From: Mycobacterium sp. SMC-2 | GTDB taxonomy: Bacteria; Actinomycetota; Actinomycetes; Mycobacteriales; Mycobacteriaceae | Length of the DNA stretch: 64,000 bases | Assembly: GCF_025263485.1 (NCBI RefSeq) | Contig: NZ_CP079863.1 | Coordinates: 3,286,001 to 3,350,000 of the forward strand | Direction: 5' to 3' | Shown: one piece after another, positions 49,585 to 57,939 of the stretch | Layout of the letters: each line of letters opens with the position of its first letter | Position numbering within the stretch: the stretch's first letter is position 1 | Notes under the pieces: generated by a model | What the model was told of the DNA's origin: nothing | The model's input: the letters and a program-made list of their open reading frames with translations, nothing else | Databases searched by the model: none | Made by a program: the position numbers and the translations under genes

Positions 49585-49605
49585 GTACGCCAATTGTTAC
49601 GCCAA
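49585..49605 (+). repeat. integrase arm-type site, right copy
   Basis: This 21-bp sequence is identical to 28901-28921 beside attL. It is followed by further ATGTTCG and CGAACAT half-sites to about 49680, so the 49518-49701 stretch is a complex att arm rather than a gene. Confidence 0.7.
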
Positions 49606-49701
49606 TTAGCGCATGTTCGCCGGGGTTCGCCGATGTAGGAAAATGGTCTCCACCACGCAAAACCGAACATACGCGAACATGGACGCACGTAGAAAACATA
49701 T

Positions 49702-49746
49702 CTGGGGGTCAAGTGGTCGCAGGTTCAAATCCTGTCAGCCCGACCA
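49702..49746 (+). other. attR (45-bp copy of the tRNA-Pro 3' half)
   Basis: Identical to 28808-28852. Only the anticodon loop to CCA portion is present, so this is not a tRNA gene. Sequence to the right belongs to the chromosome before this insertion. Confidence 0.93.
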
Positions 49747-49918
49747 ACAAGAACAGGTTTACTGAGGTTCTATCGGTAAGCCCAATACCCATGCTGCCCG
49801 ACGACCACTGTGGCCACGAGGGTGGCTCCGATGTAGCGCTTTCAGCAGCAGGATTGCGTCGCCGCGTCCCAGTATTTGCTTATTTCTGCCCGCGGTGAAG
49901 CGAATCTGGTCGCCGCGC

Positions 49919-50111
49919 CTATTGCTGATCGAAGCGTCGCTTGCCGAGCCAGGCCCGGTAGGCGCTATAGCCCATCAACACGGCGAGACCTCCAGTACCG
50001 ACCAGGCCCAGCATCGTGCCATTGGTGCAGACATTCAGCACGAACAGGGCCAAGGACAGCACAGACATCACCGCGTAGAACGCGGCGAGGTACCGGGGGT
50101 TCGTCTTCACG
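49919..50111 (-). CDS. small two-helix membrane protein
   Basis: The protein has two hydrophobic helices (YLAAFYAVMSVLSLALFVLN and MLGLVGTGGLAVLMGYSAY) and a basic C-terminus. GTG 50111 has GGGGAG about 9 nt upstream; in-frame ATGs at 50161 and 50152 lack a ribosome site. It is 171 nt right of attR. Function unknown. Confidence 0.65.
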
Positions 50112-50186
50112 CGCGCATTCTCCCCTGTCGGTGGGGTGTCTGGATTGAGCATGCCAGTCATCGTCCAGTATGTGCTGTTCGCGGCA

Positions 50187-51248
50187 TCAAGGGAGGCACT
50201 TGTCGGCAGCGTCCAGGCCGTCAGCGACCGCTACCGTACCGGCAGCGATTTGACCGAGCGCGACGGGAATCCCCGCGAGGGTCAGACTCTCAGGGACTGC
50301 GGTCAAGATCCCGACCATGCCGACTGGGGGTTCCAGGATTGCTTTCGTCGCGTCGTACGGGCTGCATGGAGGTTTTGCGGGCGCAGCAGCGGCCGGACCA
50401 ACGACCGTGGGGTTCGGCAGTGGGGTTGTCGAGGGGCTCGGCAGCGGGGATGCCGGCGGGCCAGGCTTAGGCGCTGGGGGAGCCGCGATGCTCTGTTGGT
50501 ACTGCGGAAGAAACCCGCCGGGCTGGGACGGTGGCGGCGGCGTCCCGTCAGGGGTGTCCCACGGCGCAAATGGCGGTGGATTGGTGGCGTTGTCCTGTGT
50601 GAAGTCAACCAACTGGACGCCGCCGTGTTGCCCGTCGGCAACGGCAGGGGTTACGTGTCCGTTCCGGCCGCCATTCGGCGAGCCTTGCCCGTTCTGGCTG
50701 CCGCCTTTTGTCGCGGAGTTTTGCCCACCACGTGGGTTCGCAAAGCTGACGTTGCCGACATCGCCTGCGGTGGCGGTCAATTGACCCGCAACCTTGGCGT
50801 CAGCACCCTCTAGCGCTGCGGCGCGCGACCAGATTTCACTGGCCAGCTGTTCGGCTTGGGCTTGGCGAGCGGCCTGCTCTGCCGGGGTGCCGCCGCGTTC
50901 GGTGTAGGAAACCGAAAGGTCTTCTCCGACATCGAATCCCGCATTTTGGGCGTCCTCGACGGCGTACAACGCCCGGTGTTGGGCCGCGCTGATGTCGCTC
51001 GCGCCGTTACGCGCAATCCCTGCTGCCTGGCGCAACTGATCGGCTTTGCCGCTCACGGTGGATAGATCGGCACTCGTGCGCTGCCGCAACGCATCGCCCC
51101 CAGCGCCTTGCCAGGTGATGGACTGGGACTGGCTCCGCATGGTTAAGAAAACGTCTTCCCACTGGTCGGCGGTCTTGCTCCAATAGGTGGCGGCATTGAC
51201 CAAAGGCTCGGTGCTCCACGCCCGTATCTCCGACAAGGTGACGGCCAT
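50187..51248 (-). CDS. WXG-like N-terminal ESX-secretion substrate with variable C-terminus
   Basis: The 353-aa protein begins with a helical hairpin of WXG100 type (WSTEPLVNAATYWSKTADQW, then SITWQGAGGDALRQRT with the W-x-G turn), followed by a Gly/Asn/Pro-rich linker and a short hydrophobic C-terminal domain (GMVGILTAVPESLTLAGIPV, then Cys near the end). Long WXG-headed proteins are type VII secretion substrates and often carry toxins. The short C-terminal domain does not match a toxin I recognise. It starts directly after the stop of the EspC-like gene. Confidence 0.8.
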   Translation of the reverse strand: MAVTLSEIRAWSTEPLVNAATYWSKTADQWEDVFLTMRSQSQSITWQGAGGDALRQRTSADLSTVSGKADQLRQAAGIARNGASDISAAQHRALYAVEDAQNAGFDVGEDLSVSYTERGGTPAEQAARQAQAEQLASEIWSRAAALEGADAKVAGQLTATAGDVGNVSFANPRGGQNSATKGGSQNGQGSPNGGRNGHVTPAVADGQHGGVQLVDFTQDNATNPPPFAPWDTPDGTPPPPSQPGGFLPQYQQSIAAPPAPKPGPPASPLPSPSTTPLPNPTVVGPAAAAPAKPPCSPYDATKAILEPPVGMVGILTAVPESLTLAGIPVALGQIAAGTVAVADGLDAADKCLP

Positions 51249-51545
51249 CTAGACCACCGTCACCTGCGTAATGTTGGACATGTCGGTGGCGTTGGTCGCC
51301 TCTTGGCTGCCGTACCCTCCGGTAGCGCTGACCACCCCACCCTTCGTTGATTGAGTACGGGCGGCCAATGATGCGGCGGCAGCGCCGATGGCGGCGTTAA
51401 GACTGTTCACCGCTGCCGTGGTGGGTTGGAACGGCTGCCCTGGCGAAGGTGGCGCGAGCACGGTCAGCTGCGCACCGAGCCCTTGCCATCCGCTGGCCGT
51501 GGCTCCCAGCTCGGCCAGAGCGACTTGTAGTCCATTCGATCCCAC
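51249..51545 (-). CDS. EspC-like type VII secretion protein
   Basis: The 98-aa helical protein (LQVALAELGATASGWQGLGA with a W-x-G-like turn, then NSLNAAIGAAAASLAARTQS) resembles the EspC/DUF2580 family of small ESX-associated proteins. It is the partner-sized gene immediately upstream of the long WXG-like gene, as expected for a co-secreted pair. No ESX secretion machinery is in the window. Confidence 0.75.
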   Translation of the reverse strand: MGSNGLQVALAELGATASGWQGLGAQLTVLAPPSPGQPFQPTTAAVNSLNAAIGAAAASLAARTQSTKGGVVSATGGYGSQEATNATDMSNITQVTVV

Positions 51546-51681
51546 CAGCCGAGTTTAGGTCCGTAGCTGAACCGGCGGTCTTCACCCCGCCCGGGGCGGG
51601 GTCGCTTCTGGCGGCCTCGGAATTGGATACCGACGAGGCACTGTCCATTGAGCTGCAGAGGTTTCCGACGAACCCGAGTAA

Positions 51682-52296
51682 CTACGATTTTTCAGGCGGT
51701 ATTCGAGTAACCCGGGTCATGAGGCCCGTCTCACCATCGACGTACACGATGAAGATGGAGCCATCTTTTCCGCGGTAGACGAGCTGTCCATGAGAGGTGT
51801 CAAAGCTCGAACTAACTTGGGTCAATTCGTGTTCTTCTACCCCGTATCGCCCCTTAATTGCCTCCCCGGCTGTGCGCTGTGCCTGCAGTTCAATCATCTG
51901 TATCACTTCATGACCCACGGGCTCGGCACCAAAACGCTTGGCCAGCTTTTGTACACCAGCCCACACGGCACCGGCGTACACTGCATTTCTCGCCACGGTG
52001 AGAAGATCATCCACGCCGGTCAGATGAACCACGAAATCAACAAACTGCGATGTGATGCCGCCACCACCGACGCCACCACCAACACCACCACCAACACCAC
52101 CACCACCACCGCCGAGGCCGGGGCGCAACTTTTCTTCGATTACGGGCGCCACACCCGAGGAACCCACAAGATCGACGGCAAGCTCTTTGACTGCGGCACG
52201 CTGCTCTTCTACATCCTGATTGGCAAAAAGAAGGAGGCCCACCGTCTCTACAGTTTCGCCCTCGGCCGTTCTGATCTCGAACACAATGCTGTTCAC
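51682..52296 (-). CDS. unknown protein with Gly-rich linker
   Basis: From GTG 52296 the 204-aa protein has an N-terminal beta/alpha domain (IVFEIRTAEGETVETVGLLL, then an EEQRAAVKELAVDLVG helix), a linker of Gly with a few Val, and a C-terminal domain ending QLVYRGKDGSIFIVYVDGET. The linker DNA is a (GGT/GGC)-type repeat around 52062-52120 and may vary in length. The frame is open upstream to 52482. No family recognised. Confidence 0.55.
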   Translation of the reverse strand: MNSIVFEIRTAEGETVETVGLLLFANQDVEEQRAAVKELAVDLVGSSGVAPVIEEKLRPGLGGGGGGVGGGVGGGVGGGGITSQFVDFVVHLTGVDDLLTVARNAVYAGAVWAGVQKLAKRFGAEPVGHEVIQMIELQAQRTAGEAIKGRYGVEEHELTQVSSSFDTSHGQLVYRGKDGSIFIVYVDGETGLMTRVTRIPPEKS

Positions 52297-52447
52297 CGGA
52301 GACGTGCCTTTCGCTGTGGTGCACCAGATAGACCGGAATATAGCCGCGCACACCGACAAGTCGGGTTCCCCGCGCGGCGAGCCTTCGCAGCTGGAACCAC
52401 AAGCAAATGTCCGACGGCCGTGAGAACACGCGGCCTGTCGGGGCTTG

Positions 52448-52615
52448 CTACTTGCCGCGTAGGGCGATGATCTCCGTCTCAAGCTTCTTGATGGCCTGGT
52501 AGAGGACGCGGGTCATGGCGTCATGGCCACCGGACCAGTGGCGCGCTTGGTCCCACACTTCGGCCGATACCGGCAGATGGTCGGGGCGCTCCTCGTGAAA
52601 CGGGTGTTTGGGCAT
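52448..52615 (-). CDS. small unrecognised protein (55 aa)
   Basis: Reading the minus strand from ATG 52615 gives MPKHPFHEERPDHLPVSAEV at the N-terminus, a Trp-containing middle, then an amphipathic helix (TRVLYQAIKKLETEIIALRG). The codon use is normal for the genome and the plus-strand frame over it is poor. It is placed like a member of the leftward gene set from 53357 to 50187. Function unknown. Confidence 0.5.
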   Translation of the reverse strand: MPKHPFHEERPDHLPVSAEVWDQARHWSGGHDAMTRVLYQAIKKLETEIIALRGK

Positions 52616-52872
52616 GGTTTCCAGCGTAGGCCGGGCAGCCCATCAGCCTACAGTCCAAGCAACTACATCTGCGTGCCGTATCCGCACGATTTCGCTGGTC
52701 TGCTGCTGGCCTGGCATCGTCAGCGGCTGGACGATGAGATGCACATATTCGGGGTCCGGCGCCGAGGCAACGGCGCCGGTATCTCCCGACTCCTCGCCAA
52801 GTTGATTCGTTGCCCAGCGCGGACCGGTGGGGCGTTATGGATTTCCCCCGGCGGGTCGGCCGTCGTGTTACG

Positions 52873-53037
52873 TCAGGAGAAGGTGTGTCCAGCCGCGCAC
52901 ACGTGGCTTCCGGAGTGACCCTTGTTATTCCGGCATGTGGCGCTGCATGTCTTTCCTTTCACTTTCTTTGGACAATGGTTGGAGCAGTAACCTTCCGTGT
53001 CTTTGGTGCTCTCGGTTTCCTCGTGGGTGGGTGCCAT
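52873..53037 (-). CDS. 54-aa Cys/His-rich protein, copy A
   Basis: ATG 53037 has GGGAG about 8 nt upstream. The protein has Cys at 18, 22, 31, 35 and 47 and His at 21, 41, 45 and 51, in the pattern CxxHC, KxCxxxC, GHSGSHxC, GHT. It is about 65% identical to copy B (53193-53357) and every Cys is conserved, while the N-terminal tail varies. The pattern suggests a small zinc-binding domain, perhaps of phage or mobile-element origin. I do not recognise the family. Confidence 0.6.
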   Translation of the reverse strand: MAPTHEETESTKDTEGYCSNHCPKKVKGKTCSATCRNNKGHSGSHVCAAGHTFS

Positions 53038-53192
53038 CAGGATTACTCCCTTCGTGAGCCTGTGCTATTCGCGCGCTTGCCCGCCTCGTTAATGTCACTG
53101 ATTCTGTAGACGACCCGCCAAATCGCTGGCATGCCGTGTGCGGACGTGTGGGCAGCTCGGGTCTACCTGGCGGGGTCAGCCGTCGTTTTCCG

Positions 53193-53357
53193 TCACCAGG
53201 TGTGTCCTTTCAAGGCGCACAGATGGCTTCCGGAGTGACCCTTATCATTGCGGCATGTGCTTCTGCACTGCTTTCCGTTCACCGTCTTTGGACAATGCTC
53301 TGGGCAGAAACCAGGCAGATCTTTGGCGCTCCCCGCTTCCTCGCCGGTAGGTGCCAT
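53193..53357 (-). CDS. 54-aa Cys/His-rich protein, copy B
   Basis: ATG 53357 has a GGGAG site in the same position as copy A. The 54-aa product keeps Cys18, 22, 31, 35, 47 and the RN-x-KGHSGSH block of copy A; differences concentrate in residues 5-15 and the C-terminus (GHTW). B is upstream of A with 155 bp between, so the pair arose by tandem duplication followed by divergence under constraint. The region has lower GC than the flanking core. Confidence 0.6.
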   Translation of the reverse strand: MAPTGEEAGSAKDLPGFCPEHCPKTVNGKQCRSTCRNDKGHSGSHLCALKGHTW

Positions 53358-53656
53358 TGCGGTTACTCCCTTCCTACCTAGACGAAGTTCCCGACTGCCA
53401 ATTTATGCGCGCCAGTTCGGTCCAGCTAGTGCCAAAAGTCATCTTCACACCTCGGCCATGCGACCACGCAGCATTGCAGGAATTGAAGCCGCACCAACTT
53501 TGGCAATCCCCAGAACCGTCTGTACGGCCGGGTGCCGCGACCCGAACAGGGAAGAGGCTCCGCCCGCGCGATCGGCACGCAAGGACCGCCGTCCGCACAC
53601 TGCAGCGTAACCGCGATGACATCCGCTGCGGGCCAACGACCTTCGTGCCGGCTTGA

Positions 53657-54091
53657 TTAACTGACCTGCTCTACATCGATGACCTTACCTTCAGCAGTCG
53701 CCCCGACCACCTCCACGGAGACTTGCGCGTAGCGCGTGTCAGTCTCCTCTATCCAACTGATATCCAATTCGGTCAAGACTTGAGCTGTGGGCGCCTCGGG
53801 GCGTGTGACAACAAGTTCCAGCATCAGGATCGTCGGGTTGAAGCCCTGAGGTTCACGTCGCTGCAGCGCGGCCTTCCAACCCGCTGTAGGAAAGCAGCAT
53901 TTCCCGGTAACGTGAAGCGTCGGCGCTCCACCTGGCATTCGGTCATGCCATGCCTTCCATTGACCGCAAAGCTCCATCGCGATCTGCCTTTCATAGTCGT
54001 TGATTCGGTGGCCTGCATACCTAAACGTCGCACGGCGGCCGCTGAGTTGAGGGACGGAATCAGGTATCGTGCCTGCTTCTTGGTTGCTCAA
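53657..54091 (-). CDS. unknown protein beside IS-A, possibly 5'-truncated
   Basis: The frame has a TTG at 54091 (144 aa) and an ATG near 53979 (about 106 aa). The C-terminal two thirds looks like a compact beta-sandwich (LHVTGKCCFPTAGWKAALQR, LMLELVVTRPEAPTAQVLTE, TDTRYAQVSVEVVG). The start lies within about 30 nt of the IS-A end, so the true N-terminus may have been lost. The stretch 53358-53656 to its right on the other side holds no gene I can support. Confidence 0.5.
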   Translation of the reverse strand: MSNQEAGTIPDSVPQLSGRRATFRYAGHRINDYERQIAMELCGQWKAWHDRMPGGAPTLHVTGKCCFPTAGWKAALQRREPQGFNPTILMLELVVTRPEAPTAQVLTELDISWIEETDTRYAQVSVEVVGATAEGKVIDVEQVS

Positions 54092-54196
54092 CCAGCCGGG
54101 GTGGCCGGGCGGAGAATGTCAAATTTGTCGGCGGCGGCTGAAAATTGACCCCCTGGCGGCAGGTGAAAATTGACCCCCTGCCGGGGTGGTTGGTGA

Positions 54197-55000
54197 TTAT
54201 TCCTCAGTGGTGGCCGCTGCGGTAGGTGTGCGGCCGAGGTCGCGGTCTTTGAGTCGGTAGCTGTCTCCTTTGAGGGTGATGACTTCGGCGTGGTGGACGA
54301 GGCGGTCGATCATGGCGGCGGCCACGACGTCGTCGCCGAACACCTCGCCCCAGCGGCCGAAGGCTTTGTTGGAGGTGACGATCAGGCTGGCGCGCTCGTA
54401 GCGGGCCGAGACCAGTTGGAAGAACAGGTTGGCCGCCTCGGGTTCAAACGGGATGTAGCCGACTTCATCGATCACGATGAGCGGGTAGCGCCCGAGGCGG
54501 GTCAGTTCGGCGTGGATGCGTCCGGCGTGATGCGCTTCGGCGAGTCGGGCGACCCATTCGGCGGCGGTGGCGAACAGGACGCGGTGGCCGGCCTGACAGG
54601 CCCGTATCGCCAGCCCAATGGCCAGGTGGGTCTTGCCGGTGCCCGGTGGGCCGAGGAACACGACGTTGTCGCGGGCGGTGACGAAGTCCAGCGTGCCCAG
54701 ATGCGCGATGGTGTCGCGTTTGAGTCCGCGAGCATGGTCGAAGTCGAACTCCTCCAGAGACTTTCGTGCCGGGAAGCGTGCCGCTCGGATACGTCCCTCG
54801 CCGCCGTGGGATTCGCGAGCAGAGACTTCACGTTGCAGGCACGCCGCCAAATATTCCTCGTGGGTCCAGTTCTGGGCCCGGGCCCGTTCGGCCAACCGGG
54901 CAATCGAGTCCCGCAGGGTGGGTGCCTTGAGTGCACGGGTCAGATACGCCAACTCGGTGGTCACGTCCCGCCCGGCAGTGGTGGTTTTGGTGGTGGCCAT
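54197..55000 (-). CDS. istB: IS21-family ATPase IstB (IS-A)
   Basis: The 267-aa protein has Walker [17 protein letters not shown], Walker [14 protein letters not shown] and sensor IVTSNKAFGRWG. It is related to but clearly different from the IS-C IstB. ATG 55000 overlaps the istA stop by 1 nt. Confidence 0.94.
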   Translation of the reverse strand: MATTKTTTAGRDVTTELAYLTRALKAPTLRDSIARLAERARAQNWTHEEYLAACLQREVSARESHGGEGRIRAARFPARKSLEEFDFDHARGLKRDTIAHLGTLDFVTARDNVVFLGPPGTGKTHLAIGLAIRACQAGHRVLFATAAEWVARLAEAHHAGRIHAELTRLGRYPLIVIDEVGYIPFEPEAANLFFQLVSARYERASLIVTSNKAFGRWGEVFGDDVVAAAMIDRLVHHAEVITLKGDSYRLKDRDLGRTPTAAATTEE

Positions 55001-55305
55001 CAGGCGGCCCCGCCGTCAAGATCCACCCCGAACGCGGTGTCGTAGGACGACAGGTCTCGCACCGGCACCTCAGAGGCGAGCGGGGGTGGTGGGATCTGGA
55101 TGCGTCTGCGCCGCAACACCTTCCCCACCTCCACGTGCACCGGATCGGAGATCGTCTGATGGGTGGCCCAGATCCGGTCGTGCTCGGCGACGGTCTGCCC
55201 GTCGCAGAACGCTTGCACCCGATCCAAGTCCGCCCGGACCAGGACCCGGCGACCGACCGCGCTCGGGTGCACCGAGTAGTCGTTGCTGTCCAGACGGATG
55301 TAGTG
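55000..55305 (-). pseudogene. istA: C-terminal fragment of IS-A IstA
   Basis: The last about 100 codons of IS-A istA (HYIRLDSNDYSVHPSAVGRR onward) are cut off from the N-terminal part by IS-B. The target repeat TGTAGTG at 55299-55305 marks the break. Joining this to 57947 across the deleted insert restores a continuous RLPRDHYIRLD reading. Confidence 0.9.
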
Positions 55306-55410
55306 TGTCGCTTGCCAGGGTGATGGGACCACCGTTTTGCCATGAGCATGGGACCGGTTGTTTCCGGTTGCTGGCCGTGGGGTGATGGTGACTGATGACC
55401 TGGCTGCTGG

Positions 55411-56226
55411 TCAATTCGGCTGGTCCGAATTGACCGGCTTTCGAGGACGGGGTTTCTGGCGTTGCCGGTAGGACTCGCCCTCGACGACGAGTTCGTAGGC
55501 CGCGGATTGGAGCCGGTCCATCGCCGACTGGGCCAGGAGTGGGTCGGCCATCATGGTGAGGATCTCCGGTGGTTCGCGGTTGCTGGTGATGACCGTTGAT
55601 GCGGTGCGGTGGCGTTCCACGATGAGCTCGTAGAAGTCATTGGTCTCGGTGGCCTCAAGCCGGTGCAACGCGAGGTCATCGATGATGAGCAGCTCGACGC
55701 GGTGTAGTTTGCGCATCTCGTCTTCATAGCTGCCGTCTAGCCGTGCTCCGCGGAGGCGTTTGAACAGTTTGTCGGCGCGTTCGGTATGCACGCTGTGGTG
55801 ACGTCGCACGGCGATGTGGCCTAATGCGTTGGCCAGGAACGTTTTTCCGACTCCGACCGGTCCCATGATGAGCACGTTGTAGGCGTCGGCCAGAAACCGC
55901 AGCGAGGTCAACTCTGCCCATAGTTGGCGGTCGTAGCTGACCGCGGCGGTGTCATCCCAGGCCTGCAGCTGCATCTGCGGATCCAATTGTGCTGTCTTGG
56001 CGCGGCGGGCGGCGGACTCGCGGTCGCGGCGGGTGACCTCATCGGCTAGCAGCATTTCCAGGAAGTCGTGGTGTGGCAGCCGATTCGATCGTGCCAGCGC
56101 GAGCCGTTCGGGCAGGGTGTCGAGCAGGCGGCCGAGCTTGAGGCGGCGCATCAGCGCTTTGAGGTCTGCAGACACCTCGATCGGCTTGACCGCGGGGGTG
56201 GCATCGGGGCGGCGGGTTGTGCTCAT
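55411..56226 (-). CDS. istB: IS21-family ATPase IstB (IS-B)
   Basis: The 271-aa protein has Walker A IMGPVGVGKTFLANAL and Walker B LLIIDDLALHRLE, typical of the shorter-core IstB group with a long N-terminal helical region (about residues 15-95). ATG 56226 overlaps the istA stop by 4 nt. Confidence 0.94.
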   Translation of the reverse strand: MSTTRRPDATPAVKPIEVSADLKALMRRLKLGRLLDTLPERLALARSNRLPHHDFLEMLLADEVTRRDRESAARRAKTAQLDPQMQLQAWDDTAAVSYDRQLWAELTSLRFLADAYNVLIMGPVGVGKTFLANALGHIAVRRHHSVHTERADKLFKRLRGARLDGSYEDEMRKLHRVELLIIDDLALHRLEATETNDFYELIVERHRTASTVITSNREPPEILTMMADPLLAQSAMDRLQSAAYELVVEGESYRQRQKPRPRKPVNSDQPN

Positions 56227-57773
56227 GAGGGCCTGCGCACCGCGAAGTCGGTGGCCGCGCGGACGAACCGCGACGCCTGCGGCGGGTTCGGGATCAGCGG
56301 CAGCTGTGCGCCGGCACCGCGGGTAAGCATGCGCTCGATCAGCCCGACGTCGATGACCTCGGCGTCCAGCGCGCGCTGGCAGGCGTCATCGACCGCGTCG
56401 GCGCCGTGGCGGCGCACCAGTCCCAGGAGTCGGTAGACCTGGCGCATCTTGGTCCACGGCAGCGGATGCTCCAGCACCGCCGCCGCGTAGGCGCCGACAT
56501 GCTGCCCGTGTGCGGATGCCTTGCGCTGCAAGGTGTTGATATCTCGCATCGCATAGACCGACACCTCGGCCGGTAGATCAGCGGGGTCGGTATGGCGGCG
56601 TCCTGGCGCCATGACCGGATGGACCTTGATCAGCTCACCGCGCCAATACAGCTTCACCGTGCGCGCATCCACCCGGGCATCCAGCCGGCGCCCAATCAGC
56701 TCACCGGGAACGCTGTAGAGCGCCTTGGCGACCTGCACGTGCCGATCGGGAGCCACCTTGGGCCGGCTCCAGGTCGGGATGTCGAACACCTCGTCGGGTG
56801 CCGGTTTGAGGTGGGGTAGCTCGTCGGTGGCGAATACCTCGGCCGGGCGCAGCCGAGTGGTGCCGTGTATCCGCATCCCCGCCACCTGCCCACACCACTG
56901 CTCGGCTCGTGCCCGGCAGTCACTCAGATTCCGAAAGTCTTCTCCAGCAAAGAAATTCGACCGAACATATTGGACACAGCGCTCAACCCTAGGCTTGTCG
57001 CGCGGGCTGCGGATGCGGGTGGGGTCCACGACGAAGCCCCGCGCCTGAGCGTATTCGCGGAAGGCGTCATTAAGTTTCGGATCGGTCGCATCAGCCTTGT
57101 CGACGATGGCCTTCATGTTGTCGGGGATCGCCACCGCGAACACCCCGCCGAAGAATGCCCACGCGGCCTCAAACCCGGCGATCACCTCGTGAAGCGTCTG
57201 CCGGTAGGTCGGCCAGACGAACATGTGCCGCGAATACACCGCAGTGAAGATCAACCCCTGCACTACCCGCCGGCGGCCATCCGCGGCATCAGTGAGCATT
57301 CCGAGCCGACCGAAATCGACCTGCAGTTCAGCACCGGGCTCGCAATCGGCCACCGGCACCGTGGCCTGCCGAATCCCGAACCCCAATTCCGTTGTGGCAT
57401 AGCGATGCAACGTTCGATACGACACCACCACGCCCCGACGCCCAAGCAGCGTGTGCACCTTCGTCAGAGTCAAGTCTTGCTTCAGCCACGCCTTGATCTG
57501 CTCGTGCTGGGCGGCGATGGTCTCCCAGGCCTGGCTCTTGCCGTTGGGCCGACTCGGCCGCACGCCGGCGATCACCGCCGCCAACAGCTCGTCGGTCAAC
57601 TGACACCCGTCGCCGTCACGGTCCAGCCCGCACGCGCGGGCGCGGTCCACATACCGGCGCACCGTTTTGCGGTCCGTGCCCGATAACCGGGCCACCTCGC
57701 GCAACCCATGACCCTGCAGCCACAACCGCAGCATCTCCCTGACTTCGATCACCGACACCTCCCGGTAGCTCAT
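56223..57773 (-). CDS. istA: IS21-family transposase IstA (IS-B)
   Basis: From ATG 57773 the 516-aa protein has an N-terminal HTH (LREVARLSGTDRKTVRRYVD), the DDE core (VDFGRLGMLTD, AIPDNMKAIV, SPRDKPRVERCVQYVRSNFF) and a long C-terminal domain. An upstream ATG at 57842 would run into the element's terminal repeats and is unlikely. Confidence 0.94.
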   Translation of the reverse strand: MSYREVSVIEVREMLRLWLQGHGLREVARLSGTDRKTVRRYVDRARACGLDRDGDGCQLTDELLAAVIAGVRPSRPNGKSQAWETIAAQHEQIKAWLKQDLTLTKVHTLLGRRGVVVSYRTLHRYATTELGFGIRQATVPVADCEPGAELQVDFGRLGMLTDAADGRRRVVQGLIFTAVYSRHMFVWPTYRQTLHEVIAGFEAAWAFFGGVFAVAIPDNMKAIVDKADATDPKLNDAFREYAQARGFVVDPTRIRSPRDKPRVERCVQYVRSNFFAGEDFRNLSDCRARAEQWCGQVAGMRIHGTTRLRPAEVFATDELPHLKPAPDEVFDIPTWSRPKVAPDRHVQVAKALYSVPGELIGRRLDARVDARTVKLYWRGELIKVHPVMAPGRRHTDPADLPAEVSVYAMRDINTLQRKASAHGQHVGAYAAAVLEHPLPWTKMRQVYRLLGLVRRHGADAVDDACQRALDAEVIDVGLIERMLTRGAGAQLPLIPNPPQASRFVRAATDFAVRRPS

Positions 57774-57939
57774 TCGGCCAATACAGCGGCCGAGCAACCG
57801 GAAGCCCCCAACGCCACGCCGGGGTGGTCCCATAACTGGCAAAACAGCTAGCCAGATGGTCCCATCACTGGCAATCGGGTGGTCCCATGCTCATGGCAAA
57901 ACCGGCGCCGAGCTGGTCCCTTATTCCTGGCAGCCGACA

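Larger units (their letters stand above)
55306..57939 (-). mobile_element. IS21-family element IS-B, nested in IS-A
   Basis: Ends TGTCG..TGCCAGG (55306 and, inverted, 57939) with multiple internal TTGCCA-N-GGGACC end repeats bound a 2634-bp element with istB and istA. A 7-bp direct repeat TGTAGTG flanks it (55299-55305 and 57940-57946). The shared GTTTTGCCATGAGCATGGGA block near both ends is the longest inverted repeat. Confidence 0.93.

Noticed and set aside
49702..49746. Second tRNA-Pro gene
   Set aside because: Only the 3' 45 nt are present; there is no acceptor 5' strand or D arm, so it is attR.
52523..52918. 131-codon plus-strand frame
   Set aside because: It overlaps the 55-aa minus-strand gene and part of copy A of the Cys-rich pair, and shows no domain.
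53136..53381. Plus-strand frame over the second Cys-rich gene, and a similar one at 52810-53109
   Set aside because: The minus strand gives two equal-length paralogues with ribosome sites and conserved Cys, which the plus-strand frames do not.
53351..53656. 101-codon plus-strand frame in the gap right of the Cys-rich pair
   Set aside because: No ribosome site, Arg/Pro-rich random composition and no neighbour linkage.
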